Position numbers and translations under genes: made by a program
Assembly (NCBI RefSeq): GCF_030247195.1
Contig: NC_080672.1
Coordinates: 346,888,413-346,952,412 of the forward strand
DNA length: 64,000 nt
DNA from: Topomyia yanbarensis
Lineage: Eukaryota; Arthropoda; Insecta; Diptera; Culicidae
Direction: 5' to 3'
In this document: piece by piece, positions 11,051-22,477 of the stretch
Position numbering within the stretch: the stretch's first letter is position 1
Layout of the letters: each line of letters begins with the position of its first letter
The notes under the pieces: generated by a model
Seen by the model: the letters and a program-made list of their open reading frames with translations, nothing else
Told to the model about the DNA's origin: nothing
Database searches by the model: none

Positions 11051-11499
11051 GTTGCTTTCGTCCCTTCTGCTATTTTGGATGTTGCTGATAACTTTGACTT
11101 GTTTCTTTGGTTTGCGCAATATGATCCGCTGGTAGCTTCTTCTAATCCGCTGGAAGACGTTGTTCGTTTTTGGTGATGGTTTAGCAAAATAGTTTGTGCT
11201 GATGTTTCAGTATTTGTTGTTGTTGGCATGCTAAACGTACATTATGCCAATCGTTCATTATGCCTAAGGTATTTATGTCTAACGTCGCGCACCCGTTCAT
11301 TTTAGTAATAACTTGTTGAAATAAACCTGTCGAATTTTATTTCGATAAAAATAAAAAAAGTTGATATCAGGACATTTTGCCTTTTTCATATAGAAAGGTT
11401 TTTGTATTTCAAATACACTTCCAGTTTTCGACCTTCAGATTTCCGACATTTTAATTTACCCCTTAGCACCACTTTCTCGTTCAGCTCCTGACTTGTTCG
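11051..11499. other. Intergenic, with a fragment of the GCCTTTCTCATATAGAAAGG family
   Basis: No gene is seen. At about 11376-11400 the sequence matches the 5' end of the dispersed family represented fully at 62236-63663, with GCCTTTTTCATATAGAAAGG, then diverges at once, so it is a terminal relic. Confidence 0.4.
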
Positions 11500-11504
11500 T
11501 GAAC

Positions 11505-11990
11505 TACACTGTGTAGTCCCCGGCGATGGTCATAGCCTCCTCCGACGGATAGTTCCAGTGAGAGAAGTTTTCTCGAAACCGAGCTAACCAACCAGGTGTC
11601 GAGGTAAGTTCGGCGTTTCCGGTGGAGTAGGGCGTCCGGTTCGCTGGTGCCCCGACGACTCCCGACTGGAGGTGTCTCGTCGCGGTTTACTCAATTTAGT
11701 CCCTGGCGGTGGATCTAGCTTACGCCGACGAAAAGTTCCCCGGCGAAGGAAGTTCTCCCGATACCGATCGTTCTTATGTATTCGTATGTATTATTTCTAT
11801 AGGGCCAACCGGTAGCTCCCGTGGTCGGATCGGTTATTTCGGATGGAGCTTAATGTCCAGTTCGCTGGCGCCCAGACGAAACATACCCGGTGCTCTGTCG
11901 CAGTCTACTTGACTAGTCCCGGCGGTCGATCTAGCCTATTCTGGCGGATTGTTTGTCGACGATTATTACTCTCCCGAAACCGTTACACGC
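11505..11990 (-). repeat. Three imperfect tandem units in the R1-like 3' region
   Basis: Units beginning near 11510, 11694 and 11900 share TAGTCCCCGGCG-type, GATCTAGC-type and CTCGAAACCG-type blocks in the same order, giving a period of about 185-205 bp. They lie just 3' of the R1-like ORF2 on its coding strand. Divergence between units is high, so expansion is old. Confidence 0.55.
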
Positions 11991-12089
11991 TGTTCATAAT
12001 GTTCATGATGTACATCACCACTCTGTTGACCACATTCCACGTGTTTATGTTGCTTCTATTTCTGTAGACAACATTATCTGGGTGATGTC

Positions 12090-13700
12090 CGGTCCTCCAG
12101 TTTCGAGCATCATGATCCGGTGGTTCCTCGATTCTCGCACACTCCGGCCACATTAGTAACGTTGTGTGTCCAAGCCGATGAAGATACTTTCTGACGCAGC
12201 CGTGGCATGACCTCTCTGTGCTTTCTATTGACTTACGTCGACAGGTTTGAGTTGACTGGGTACGTCCACCTTCCTTTCTCCGTATTGTCGCATATCAGCT
12301 GCCACCTTGCCGTCCATATTCCTAACGTTTCTGGTAATTATCCTATTGTAGCACTCGATATCCTCTGCCAGGGTAATGTAGATGAAGATCATTCCGGCGA
12401 TAACGCATACTGCCTCCGACAATATTGTTCTGTAGGCGCTCGCGACTCGTACGGCCATCAGCTAGAACCTCCTGTTCAGGTTTTAGCGGTTCTGCTTGGT
12501 TTTCAGCGCTGCACCCTAAACGAGAACCCCATATTGCAGCGTCAATGATGAAACGCTAGATAACAGACGTCTCTTGCTGCTTCTCGGGCCGCCGGTGTTT
12601 GGTATGATCCTCGTTATTGCATTCGTTGCATTCGCCGATTTTTCGCAAACGTAGTCGAAGTGGTTGTTGAAACTCAACCGGCCATCTATTGCTTCAGAGC
12701 ACGCTTCGATGCAAGCACTTGCCCTCCGACGTCGATCTGCATGCGCTGCACTACTTTGCAGTTGCTGATCAACAACATTTCATTCTTGTGGTGAACTACC
12801 TGTAGCTTGACGTCGTTCATCCACTTCTCGATCGCGTCGATTATCTCCGTCGCAGACACCTCTGTGGGAAATGGAGCTTAAGTATATAAGCCAAACCGAA
12901 AAGCGAAAACATTTTGATTTAATTTTATTATATTCAATTCATGGTGCATACCGGTATTTGTATTTGTACTCTTACTACATCCTCTTGTGTGAGTTCTGAG
13001 CATCCATCCATGATTTAAACGTAAAGACGCGTGGAACTCAATACATTCAGCATGTCTGCATTTGAGATCGTTGGCATGGCCCGCTCTCTGACTCTGAGAC
13101 AAACATCGCATAGTGTACTAAGCGTCTCGTTCCAACAGTTAGCTGGACGCCGTCTATTGCGTGGTCTATTCGCGGCATTGTGGCGTCACAAGCTTCCACA
13201 ATCTTTCTGGTTCGATCAGCCGCATCCATGCGTTCGATCCCGCCGTCCGATCGAAGTGCGTCAACGAAAAGGTCTTTGTTTAAGGCTTTCGTCTTCCACT
13301 TTCACTCGATGGTAATCCTTTTCCGTATTGCAGCAGGGTTCCGTTGACCAATACGGTAGCGAATCACCTGGTGGTTGCTATGGGTATACTTCTCGCATAC
13401 CCTGCAATCCATGTTCGTCGTCAGCGAAGGACTACAGAATATGACACCGTTGATAGACTCCCTCCCATCTCTCCGAAATGTGCTACCTTCGTTGCACAAT
13501 CGTACGTCTAACTTCGTTAGAGCTTCCGGCAGGATACACCATCTTGTGTTGATTGTGGCGACCACGAAGCCCTTTGTATGAGCCTTCTACCACTTCTTGA
13601 ATGGAGAATATATCCATAACTTGTATCGCACTCGTTTCCGATCTATCCGACAGCCAGTCACTGTCAATCAAAGAGGACTTGATACGACGTCATACATAGT
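12090..13700 (-). pseudogene. R1-clade ORF2 remnant (endonuclease, partial RT, C-terminal zinc cluster)
   Basis: In successive frames the minus strand reads: WLSDRSETSAIQV (about 13655), LDVRLCNEGSTFRRDGRES then INGVIFCSPSL and YTHSNHQVIRYRIG (13480-13340, the endonuclease C-terminus), and EACDATMPR and WNETLS (about 13190-13120, the linker before RT). A break at about 12870-13020 removes the catalytic RT blocks. Reading resumes at EIIDAIEKWMNDVKLQVVHH (about 12850) through the thumb and MAVRVASAYRTILSEAVCVI (12458), and ends with HGCVRKYLHRLGHTTLLMWP (about 12190). It is non-functional. Confidence 0.8.
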
Positions 13701-13739
13701 TTCTGTCGTAGGCTGCCGCAACAGTTGCTGTGCGTTGTC

Positions 13740-15120
13740 ACAGTGATTCTGATTTACCTGGGTTATTTGTTGGCCTGGTTGTTTCCGTCCACTAGAGTGC
13801 ATAGCACGCACATCAGCCTCTGCGTGCAGTCTCTCGCAAGATGGCCCGTCTCTCCGAATTAGCAACACGTCCTGAAGCTATACAGGCCTTTGCAAGCCCC
13901 TGCCAAATGTCCAAGGGTCAAAACCCTTGAAGCATTTCTCTGCTTGTTTCTTCACCCGATGCCCATTGAGAGCATCTCGACCATCCATCCTTGCCTACCT
14001 CCAGCGTCTTGTCAGCAGCGGTTACCGGTAAACGAATCATCTCTGTTTGAGTTTCTCCACACCCCTTCGTTAATCGGATCGTCATGTGCACCTCGCCCAG
14101 ATTGCACTGTAGCTTCAGTGTACTTCTTAGTCTTGATCTCATCCAGGTCCTCTGGACTAAAGGCTTTATCTTCTGCCTCTTCACCCAGTGATTTGATAAT
14201 AATCTTCTGCTGGTAATCCTCGGATGAAGAACTTGAAGTGCACCTCACCTTTTTGGGTACGCCTGGTACTTATCACGTTTTCCCCCAAATCCCTCATCTC
14301 CGGATCCTCTCTGACCATCTTAAGGACACCTGCATACGTCGTCGCTTCGTTGGCTTTGATGAACACGGCTTCTCTCTTTGGCGCCTTTTGACGAGACGGA
14401 GGTTTTCGTTTCCTCTTCTGCTCTACTTTTCAATCATCCTTCCGCTTTTGCAGTTTCCCGTGTTTGTCCTTCTGATCTACAACGGTATCCCAGCTTTTTC
14501 CCTATGAAGTGGCGTCCTACCCTTCAGCCGTAAAAGCGTCCTTGCGCGTCTGCCATTTTTATCGGTCCGGCCTTTCGGCTGCTGGCGAGGTTCCTGTCCT
14601 CTTTGGAGTCGCGGAAAATGGAGTGTTCCGCGTTCAGAAACACATAACAGAAATATTTCAAAACTATATCTCGCATTGTTACTTGTTATAAATTTCTGTT
14701 ATTTTAACTACTAACGAGACCTAATTTATAACACAATATGTTACAAAAATTGTGTTTTGTTATTTCATTCTGATGGGGTCTCCACTCCAACCAGATTTTC
14801 ATTCCCCTATTTCGGAGGTGATAGGAAGATAGTAGCCTTACCCGACGCCAATGCTCGCTCAGATACATCAGCCCTTAGTGTTGCCGTGTCATACTCCTTC
14901 ACGGCAAACACTCACACCTTTTGGATGCTGAGAAACATCTCCTGTACTTGTGGACATTGTTTTCTCGCGTCGACAAACTTGTAACGGTCCTCCACCAAGC
15001 ACTTCGCTGTCACAACTTTGAGCTTCTATGGGGTATTGCTCAACCGTCTCTGCTCTGGTTGCTGCTGCTTCTCCTCCTGCTGCTTTTGCTAAATATCCTC
15101 AGCTGCTGCTCGTGGTTATC
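13740..15120 (-). pseudogene. R1-clade ORF1 remnant
   Basis: The minus strand encodes RKRKPPSRQKAPKREAVFIK followed by NEATTYAGVLKMVREDPEM and ISTRRTQKGEV (about 14430-14230), the conserved ORF1 block of R1-type elements. Further on, a CCHC knuckle reads GETGHLARDC (about 13840-13810) after a preceding GHLAGACK knuckle. An in-frame stop lies between the two. An AT-rich insert at about 14640-14763 splits the N-terminal part. Product role by family: RNA-binding Gag-like protein. Confidence 0.72.
14640..14763. other. AT-rich insertion within the R1-like ORF1
   Basis: The flanking sequence is R1-like coding, while this roughly 125-bp piece is AT-rich with opposed ATAACAGAAAT/ATTTCTGTTAT and AACACAAT/ATTGTGTT segments. 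It resembles a small MITE, but no clean TSD was found. Confidence 0.35.
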
Positions 15121-15399
15121 AACTCACCAAACCACCTCTGGCGAACGGATTCGCTGCGCCTACTCCATATGTGTAGGTTTCTTGTTTTTTTTTCTCTATT
15201 TTATTAGGTCCCAAATCCGGGTGCCGTACGTAGTCACCTCTTGTGATCCCATGGTTATCTATGCAAGCAGGGATGCCATTCTATGTGGTGAACACCAGCG
15301 TTCATGGGGAGTGGTGTTGAGAACCGGATCGGCTTAAAATTGGGAATGGTCCATCCGATCCAAGTACCATCAACTATTGGTGACAATTTTTGAACATAC

Positions 15400-15875
15400 T
15401 ATGAAACTTGCAAAGGCTTTAACAGGACGGAGGCAGCCGTGCTGTTAGCCTACTCGCCATTTCAAGTCGGTGTCATCATTCCTTATTCAGTGAGTAGAAC
15501 AGTATGCTTGTCAACCCAAAGTCGCCATCCGGTTCGTGATCCGTGTCCTGTCCTTTGACGTTCGCCATGACCAGTATGTCGTAATCAGGATGTTACTGGC
15601 GTCGATCCTGATGTGCCAGTTGATACTCTGGTTGAGCTAAGGTTTGATTACTGAAATTTTGGGATCTTAGCAGAAGCGACACAGAATCACTTCGTCGGAG
15701 TTGCTTTTGGAATAATGGTTTTTTAAAGGGTTTAGAGGGATTCCATGAGAAACCGGCCGACCACAAATTATGACCATCGTCGATTCGAACGAAACTTTGA
15801 AGTTGTGTTCGGTTTATGAATCTCCACCATTTTCTCTGACAATTCACATATTGTGATACAAGAGCAATTTTTCAA
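15400..15875. other. Intergenic or 5' flank of the R1-like relic
   Basis: No recognisable gene is present. An 84-codon minus-strand frame at 15593-15847 has no domain. The region could be 5' UTR of the R1-like element but nothing proves it. Confidence 0.3.
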
Positions 15876-17759
15876 AAGGGCGTAAACATTTCTACGTGCC
15901 TTATTTCAATTTTTTTTTTGTTCGTTTACTCTATTTTATACAGCATAACTTTCTGAGAACGAGTTTCAGGGAATAAATATTTATGCATGAAAAAATATAT
16001 ACTGAAAAAATGTGCCATTTTCACAAAAACAAAAGTTTGTGTTAAAAATTTAAATTGCGAGAACCATTTTTTCTGACTTTTTATATTTTGTCAACGAAAA
16101 CCTAAAGAGAAAAGAAACATTTTGAATGTGATTGTATGATGGAGAACATATCGGTAAAAAAGTTTCATACTAATTGACATACAAAACTGTAATTCTATTA
16201 CAGAATTTAATTCTATGTATCATTTTACATCGAAATTTTAAATTTAACAAAAATTTCCAAAATGCGATAGTTTTTGAGATATTTGGAATTTTGTTACAAC
16301 AAAAACAGTTAATTCGTGTGATTATGCCCTTTTTGAAAGTTATTCGCGTTACCCAATCATAAAATGTCAAAAATCAAATGTTTATCGTTTTAAAGATGTA
16401 AAAGAAACGTTTTCAGTAAATTTGGGTCATAGAGAAACTTTCAATGAAAATGTTTTCTTAACAACTTTTGACATATTTTTATAATTCATACTATTTGCAG
16501 TCAAAAATACCATTTTCTTTTTGATTATGATTCTAAATGCTATTTTAAATCAAACTGCTCATAACAAAAAAAATCTGAAATGTTGTAGTTCTCGAGATAT
16601 TTTAAATTTTATTTTAACAGCGCAATTCTTTTGTTCTCTTATTATTTTCAGAAGTATTAACATTTCTCCATCAACAACAATAGGTTTTTCAAAAGTCAAA
16701 TAACATTTCCTGTAACTTCTCTTTTGATATCAAGGCGATAATATAACCCATTTGAAAGTTACATGAAAATAACCAAAATATGATCGAACTATTTAGTTTA
16801 ATCATAAGACCCTATGGTTGAATATTATTTTGATTGTTTTCGTATCGCTTTCAAATAGTTTACAATATCACCTTGATGTCAAAGAGAAAGTTACAGGAAA
16901 TGTTATGGGCGTTCTGAAAAACTTATTGTTGTTGATGGAGAAACGCGAACAACTTCTGAAAAGGTCGTAATAAAAGAATTATGTTGTTAAAACAAAATTT
17001 TAAATATCTCGAGAACTACTACATTTCAGAAAATTTTTGTTATAAGCATTATGATTCAAAATAGCGTTTAGAATCATATTTGAAAAGAAAATTGTATTTT
17101 TGATTGCAAATAGTATGAATTATAAAAATATGTCAAAATTTGTTGCTAGGAAAACTTTTTATTGAAAGCTTCTTCATGATCCAAATACACTGAAAAAGTT
17201 TCTTTTATATCTTTAAAACGATAAACATTTGATTTTTGACATTTTTTGATGGGGTAACGTGAATAATATTTAAAAAGGGCATAATCACACGAATTAACTA
17301 TTTTTGTTAGAACAAAATTCCAAATATCTCGGAAACTATCGCATTTTGGAATTTTTTTGTTAAATTCATTTCGATTTAAAATGACACTTGGAATTATATT
17401 ATGTAATAGAATTAATGTTTTGTTTGTCAATTAGTATGAAATTTAAGAACATGTATAAAGTTATTGTTAGAAAAACTTTTTAACAGATAAGTTCTCCATC
17501 ATAACATCACATTCAAAATGTTATCTTTTGGGTATTGTTGACAATAGATTAAAAATTCGAAAAATGGATTTTTTGGAATTTAAATTTTTAACACAAATTT
17601 TGGTTTTTGTGAAAAACGACACAACATTTTTTTCAGTGTTTTTTTTCGTGCATATATTTATTCCATGAAACTCGTTCTCAGAATGTTTTGCTGTCTAAAA
17701 TACAATAATCGCACAAAAAAAAATTGTAAAATAATGCACGTAGAAATGTTTACACCCTT
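15876..17759. mobile_element. Long fold-back (palindromic) element
   Basis: The two halves are inverted copies over almost their whole length, roughly 930 bp each, meeting near 16800. The ends are AAGGGCGTAAACATTTCTAC (15876) and its inverse ending CATTT/TACACCCTT (17759). Matched internal blocks include GGGCATAATCACACGAATTA (near 17277) against its complement near 16310, and the outermost GTAGAAATGTTTAC. Divergence is moderate with indels. There is no coding region. A TCAAAA flank on both sides is a possible TSD, but the exact end is ambiguous. Confidence 0.75.
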
Positions 17760-18039
17760 ATCAAAAAATACTCCTTAGTCAAAATAATCTTACTGATTGT
17801 GGAAAATTTTTAGACTTACATGCCGGTGAAACGCGTAAAGTTTCATAGGAATCTAAGATGGTCGGTCACGATTTCAAATATTTTCGGACGGATCTTCGTG
17901 GAATTCCTCTTTAGCAGAGCTCAATGCCGTCCAAACCCCACCATATCCAAGCAGGACTCCCCAACTCTTAGTAGATCCACAGGGGAAAGAGGGAGCGGGG
18001 GAGGGAGTTTCGTAAGGCCCCTGAACTCCTATCGAATGC
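17760..18039. other. Intergenic, no gene seen
   Basis: This sequence lies between the fold-back element and a dispersed-repeat fragment. A plus-strand open frame at 17820-18080 runs into the repeat and has no domain. Confidence 0.3.
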
Positions 18040-18190
18040 TATGTGGCTGGATCGATTTGCACAAACTTAGTCTCAAATGAAAAGTACAACCTTTCCATAG
18101 GCTACTATTGGATTTTTTGTCGATGCAGGTTCCGTTTCCGTAATCACGAGTTGAAGAGTGCGGTTTTCCATATAAACTGGTACCACTATG
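18040..18190 (+). repeat. Internal fragment of the AACTTAGTCTCAAATGAAA family
   Basis: The sequence GGCTGGATCGATTTGCACAA, then ACTTAGTCTCAAATGAAA, then TTCCG and AGAGTGCGG is colinear with the interior module of the elements at 25501-26560 and 62236-63663. Both ends of the element are absent. Confidence 0.7.
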
Positions 18191-18204
18191 AGTGCGGATC
18201 AATT

Positions 18205-18320
18205 TGGCCAAAAGCCGTTAAGCCGAATGTCGTTCAACCGAATGTCATTAGACCGAATGGATCTGGGTGGGTCGAAAGCTATTCGGTCGAAATGGTCATT
18301 AGACCGAATGGATCATTAGA
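18205..18320 (+). repeat. CCGAATG minisatellite-like array
   Basis: Several imperfect units of about 14-16 bases of the form TTAGACCGAATG occur at 18212-18262 and again at 18300-18325, separated by a diverged stretch. It directly follows the preceding dispersed-repeat fragment. Confidence 0.5.
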
Positions 18321-18329
18321 AGAGCTAAA

Positions 18330-21199
18330 ATTATGTTCAGCAGCGAACCTGGAAGAGGCCATCGACTTTGGGCAGCTGCCTTTTTAGAAATATGTTGCTG
18401 ACCGTATGGTTACATTTAGGAAAAGTCGATATCGAAATAATTGCGTTGAAAGGTGGCAGTATGCACGCACGTACTTCAGAGAAGTCTAGTTCTCAGATCG
18501 CCATAAAAATTTGACTAAACGCTCATGAGAATTTATTTTTTTTTTGTTCTACACTACATCTAGAGCCCCTTAAGGGAAACTCATTGCATCGATTGAAGAA
18601 CTTAAATATTTAATTCACTAAGCATTAGTAATAATTCGATTGTCCATCCATCATCATTTTAAATGACATTTTCTTGCGTTTTACCGTTGATTTGATTAGA
18701 AATTCGAATAATCTCGCGATGATGCTGATTTCTTTGAGCTCTGCCTTTATTCCATGTAGTCTATGTTATCAAAAGCACCGCGTTAGGTGAATTAAAGGCG
18801 ATTTTACAAAATTTTAGCTTGACTTTTTTACTAGTTTGCCGATTCGGGCACTGCCAGCCTACCTGTTCTGTTATATTCTAATACGAACGCCCAACAGTCT
18901 ACCACAATCTCCGGGATCTACGCACAAGGCCATGATTAATGCTAATGAGCGTTAAATTACAACTCAACCAAATCGCACATTTGCTCCCGTACGCAGACCA
19001 CGTCGTCGTATGAATCGTGTCCGACGCTAACAAAGAGGAGACATCTTTTTGCTTACCAAAAAGCATCTCTTCCTCACAGGTGCTAAACAGGTTTTGTGTC
19101 CATTTTTAGGAAAGCATCATTTCATTTCACTCAACCTGGTAACATAGCCGGGATCATCGCGGGGTTGCAAAGTGGAATAACGGCTGGACGTATAAATTTC
19201 AGGTTTGTCTGCTTTTGCGTCATTTTTGGGCATTATCAAGTGGTTATGCATGGACTAGGAAAATAAGGGTTTTTCGATTTTTTCATGCTATCGTTGGAAA
19301 TCCAGGTATGTTCAAACTGATCGGTGAATTTCATAATTGTGGTCACCGCAAAAACAAACTCAACGGTCGGCGCAGTCAAGCGAAGGTTCCACCCACCTAA
19401 CAATGCGCATCTGCTCCGAGTGTTCAACGAGTAGCTCGCTTCAAATTGTTCAAGTGCAGCGCACTTGATGAAATATGAGCGTATGCATTATTTCGATTTT
19501 GTGTACAAACGTATATAACCTCTTAACAGTTAAGAACAGCGTCAGCCAAGGCGGATCTTTGCATTTCTCAACTCGACCACCGGTCCCGTTTCTCACCAGT
19601 TTTAACATATCGAAATGACAAATTTTATTAGGTCGGAATTTTTATGTTTCTCTTTTCGACTAGTCTTATAGCGTAGGATAGTGGTGCCTGTGACAAGGGC
19701 CGTAGTCTCGTTTCCTGACGCCCTGGGCGGAATCCTAATTTCGTGCCCTTTGTTGCTTGCTTCCGCTTTCATTTCAGTTTATCTTTCGAACAATAATTTA
19801 GTGTATACCCTAACATGACACATTTTTTCTTACTTATTTTATAACTCACCTTCGCATTATTGCAACAGCAGTTCAAGATTTCTGTTCCCACCAAGACTGG
19901 CGCCCTTGACGGGGGCACACCAACCCAACCGCACACTACGGGCCTGCACGCGACATACTGACTGTGCTGCGATAGAACTGCCAATCGTTCTGAATGAGCT
20001 GAATGATTAGGCATGCCTCGCGGTTTAAAAAAACAAACACTCGCGGTATACGCGTAAATATATCTGAATGGATGCTTCAGGAAGCAAACACTAAAGTAAT
20101 AAATAAACAAATTGCTAGGAATAATGTTTTTCGCGGGAAGCAAAAAAGGACTTCTAATGCTTGTTAGCCAAAAACATGTTAAGCGTTTATAATTATGAAG
20201 AGCGATGTTGAAACAAGTAGAACCTGTTTTTTCTATGGTGAATATCGATACCCAGATGCAGTTGATGGATTTCAGCAATTTCGCAAGCTGGTATGAAGCT
20301 GCAAAAATAAGGGATCAATTAACCATTATCCTGACTACGAGTCAAAGTATTTCTTGGAATAATTCCATGACGGTACACAAGAAGGTATCACAATTTCATT
20401 TCTACAATTTTCGACCAATTATATGGAATAGAAATTGGCATTAAATTTCTACCGTCCTTGCCATTGACCTCCTCATAGATATGTTAACTTTCCGTTTGAT
20501 ATGTAAATAGATACAAATATAAAATCGTGCTAATTCTCTATTATACAAATCACAGAAGATTATGAATCCCTCGTTTCGCAACTAATCCTCTTGACAATGA
20601 TACTACACATAGAGACGCGATTCGTTAGTCACTCTGGCTCATCTGAGTACAAACTTTAAATTTTCATTCATCAACTCCAGCGCGATACAACATTGCAAGC
20701 AAGTATCGAGCAAAGTTTCTCGAGCTTTTGAGCGCCTATCAGGGGTTCGCGTGCTGTATGGGACTGACTCACACTGTACAGCGAGCTTCCCCTATTGAGC
20801 CCACCACAGTCTTCTCGTTTATTGTACGGTGTACAGACAAAACTCGATGACCTATGCAATAAAAATCTTCTGTTCCCAATATTACAAATATGTTTTTGAA
20901 TATTTATTGTCCCAATAAACCATTATAAAATGAGTAAAATTTAATTCGCAACTTCGCTTACTATTATGTTTCTCGAGTTCATATTTTACAAAAATCTCCC
21001 GCTTACCTTTTAACTAGCGTCTGAAATCTTTCCATTTGTGAACAAAAATTGCCGATATTTTTTCTATTTCGACCAGCAAAAGAAAGGCAAGCTTGTGATT
21101 TGACGTTTTTGCTGGCTATCATTTCGTGGCAAGATAACATTTGACCCCATCCTTTCGCAGCATACATATTATGATATTTTCGCACCTGGGAAAAAAATT
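18330..21199. other. Intergenic, no gene or clear element seen
   Basis: Open frames here (for example 169 codons on the minus strand at 19769-20278) have no signal peptide, domain or neighbouring gene signals and look fortuitous. No terminal repeats were recognised. A polynucleotide or protein comparison could reveal old TE relics that cannot be seen by eye. Confidence 0.35.
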
Positions 21200-21680
21200 G
21201 GGTAAGGTGGGGCAAATCCGATCGTTGAGTAAACCCGACCACAAAAGATCAAATAACTGGTCGCAGTGGTTAACACCACTGGTGGTACCCAACAAAGGAA
21301 AATAAACCCGACTCCCCTCTGTTATCGAAAACCGGAAGCGAACTAATATGAGTATTGTCGGCTAGAGCATCCAAAATAATCAGAATGGTGGCATGACAGC
21401 ATTTTATTAGTCTACATTGAGATGCTCATACGACAATAAGTGTGTTTTTACAACTTTTGATTTGATTTTTATGCATCATTGACTTCAAGATATTTCTGAT
21501 AGTTAAAGTGATTGCATAAAAAATGTAGGTGGATTTAAATTCTTTGATTAAAGTCTTACAAAGTTCATAAATGAATTTTGTCCAACTTTTAATTATTTTT
21601 TTTTTAATTGCATCGTAATGAAAAATGACGTGGTAGGGCAAATCCGACCTCTAAATAGTGAGGTAAATCCGACTGCTTTT
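21200..21680 (+). repeat. Repeat with GGCAAATCCGAC motifs
   Basis: It begins with a 21-base block (21200-21220, containing GGTGGGGCAAATCCG) that occurs exactly in inverse orientation at 57583-57603. Degenerate echoes of the end, GTAGGGCAAATCCGACC and GAGGTAAATCCGACTG, occur at about 21632 and 21661. It is likely a relic of a TIR element whose other end lies at or beyond 21680. Confidence 0.45.
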
Positions 21681-21734
21681 GCTAAGAAAATGTTTATTTA
21701 TCAAATTGAAATATATTTTTATTATTTTTTAGCA

Positions 21735-21950
21735 CAATGGTAAGAAACCATTCATAAATAATGTAACGCAAAAAATGCACAAAATTTTCTCCCCCCTCCC
21801 CCAATGTAACAAATTTTCACAAATTTCTCAATCTCTTCCTCCCCTATTACGTAACAAAATTCTTTAAAAAATTTTTTTTCTTCAGTTAAAGCACGTTACG
21901 TAACGTTCTAGCTTACTCCCCCTCCCCCATATGTAACAACATGTCACAAT
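21735..21950. repeat. C-rich dispersed repeat with TCATAAATAATGTAAC motif
   Basis: CATTCATAAATAATGTAACG is followed by two CCCCTCCCCC tracts, each next to TATGTAAC-like words. A related sequence in inverse orientation is at about 30430-30545 (CTTCTCCCCCATATAATGCT then CGTCATTTATGGATGG). This is probably the end of a common unclassified repeat. Confidence 0.4.
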
Positions 21951-21954
21951 TTAA

Positions 21955-22473
21955 CCCTTTCATGCCCAACTTTTTTCTAGTGCATGTAGGGTTTCAAAAC
22001 TATTTTTCCTTGAAAACGGGAGGGTCAAGAAACTCGAAAAACCTATTTTCATAAAGATAGGTGCTTTCCTTGCAATGCTAGAAGCTGCTCAATTTTTACC
22101 TTCCAATGCTCACTACAATTCTCCTAGAATATTTACAGTAGTCCAACTACGTCAAAAACGTAGCCAAAAATCGTCTAAATTAATAAGTTTTGTCAGTTTT
22201 CACTAATATTGCAACATAACGAAGTTATATGAAAAATTCAATTTCCGTTGTCAACGTAAACGGTCCCTGGCAGCACTGCTCCATCGGAGTTCAAACAGAC
22301 TAATTGCAATAACTTCAGTTCCAAGGCTGATCCTTGTAACTGTTAATGCTCAAATGAAAGGTAATATTCACATTTATTAGCCTTACTTGTTTTTGTGAGC
22401 TGATATAGCCTCAATCAAAAGTTATAGCTGTTTAAAAACGTTGTTGTCCACAAACAACATGGGCATGAATAGG
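21955..22473. mobile_element. piggyBac-like MITE with TTAA target duplication
   Basis: The ends are CCCTTTCATGCCCA and TGGGCATGAATAGG (12 of 14 matching as inverse), flanked by TTAA at 21951-21954 and 22474-22477. CCY termini next to TTAA are the hallmark of piggyBac-type elements. The 519-bp interior has no coding region, so it would be mobilised only in trans. Confidence 0.75.
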
Positions 22474-22477
22474 TTAA

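Larger units (their letters stand above)
11500..15400 (-). mobile_element. Decayed R1-clade non-LTR retrotransposon
   Basis: Read on the minus strand, the region gives in order: an ORF1 remnant with a conserved R1-type block and a zinc knuckle, an APE endonuclease, the C-terminal part of the RT region, a Cys/His C-terminal cluster, and a tandemly repeated 3' region. All parts have stops and frameshifts, and the core RT catalytic segment is missing. The motifs are those of R1-clade elements, but there is no rDNA around it, so this is a dispersed family or a relic. Outer boundaries are approximate. Confidence 0.78.

Noticed and set aside
12207..12548. 113-codon plus-strand frame
   Set aside because: Antisense to the R1-like ORF2 remnant, whose minus-strand motifs are recognisable.
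20000..20280. 169-codon minus-strand frame at 19769-20278
   Set aside because: No recognisable motif, no splice or poly-A context, and residue composition typical of random AT-rich translation.
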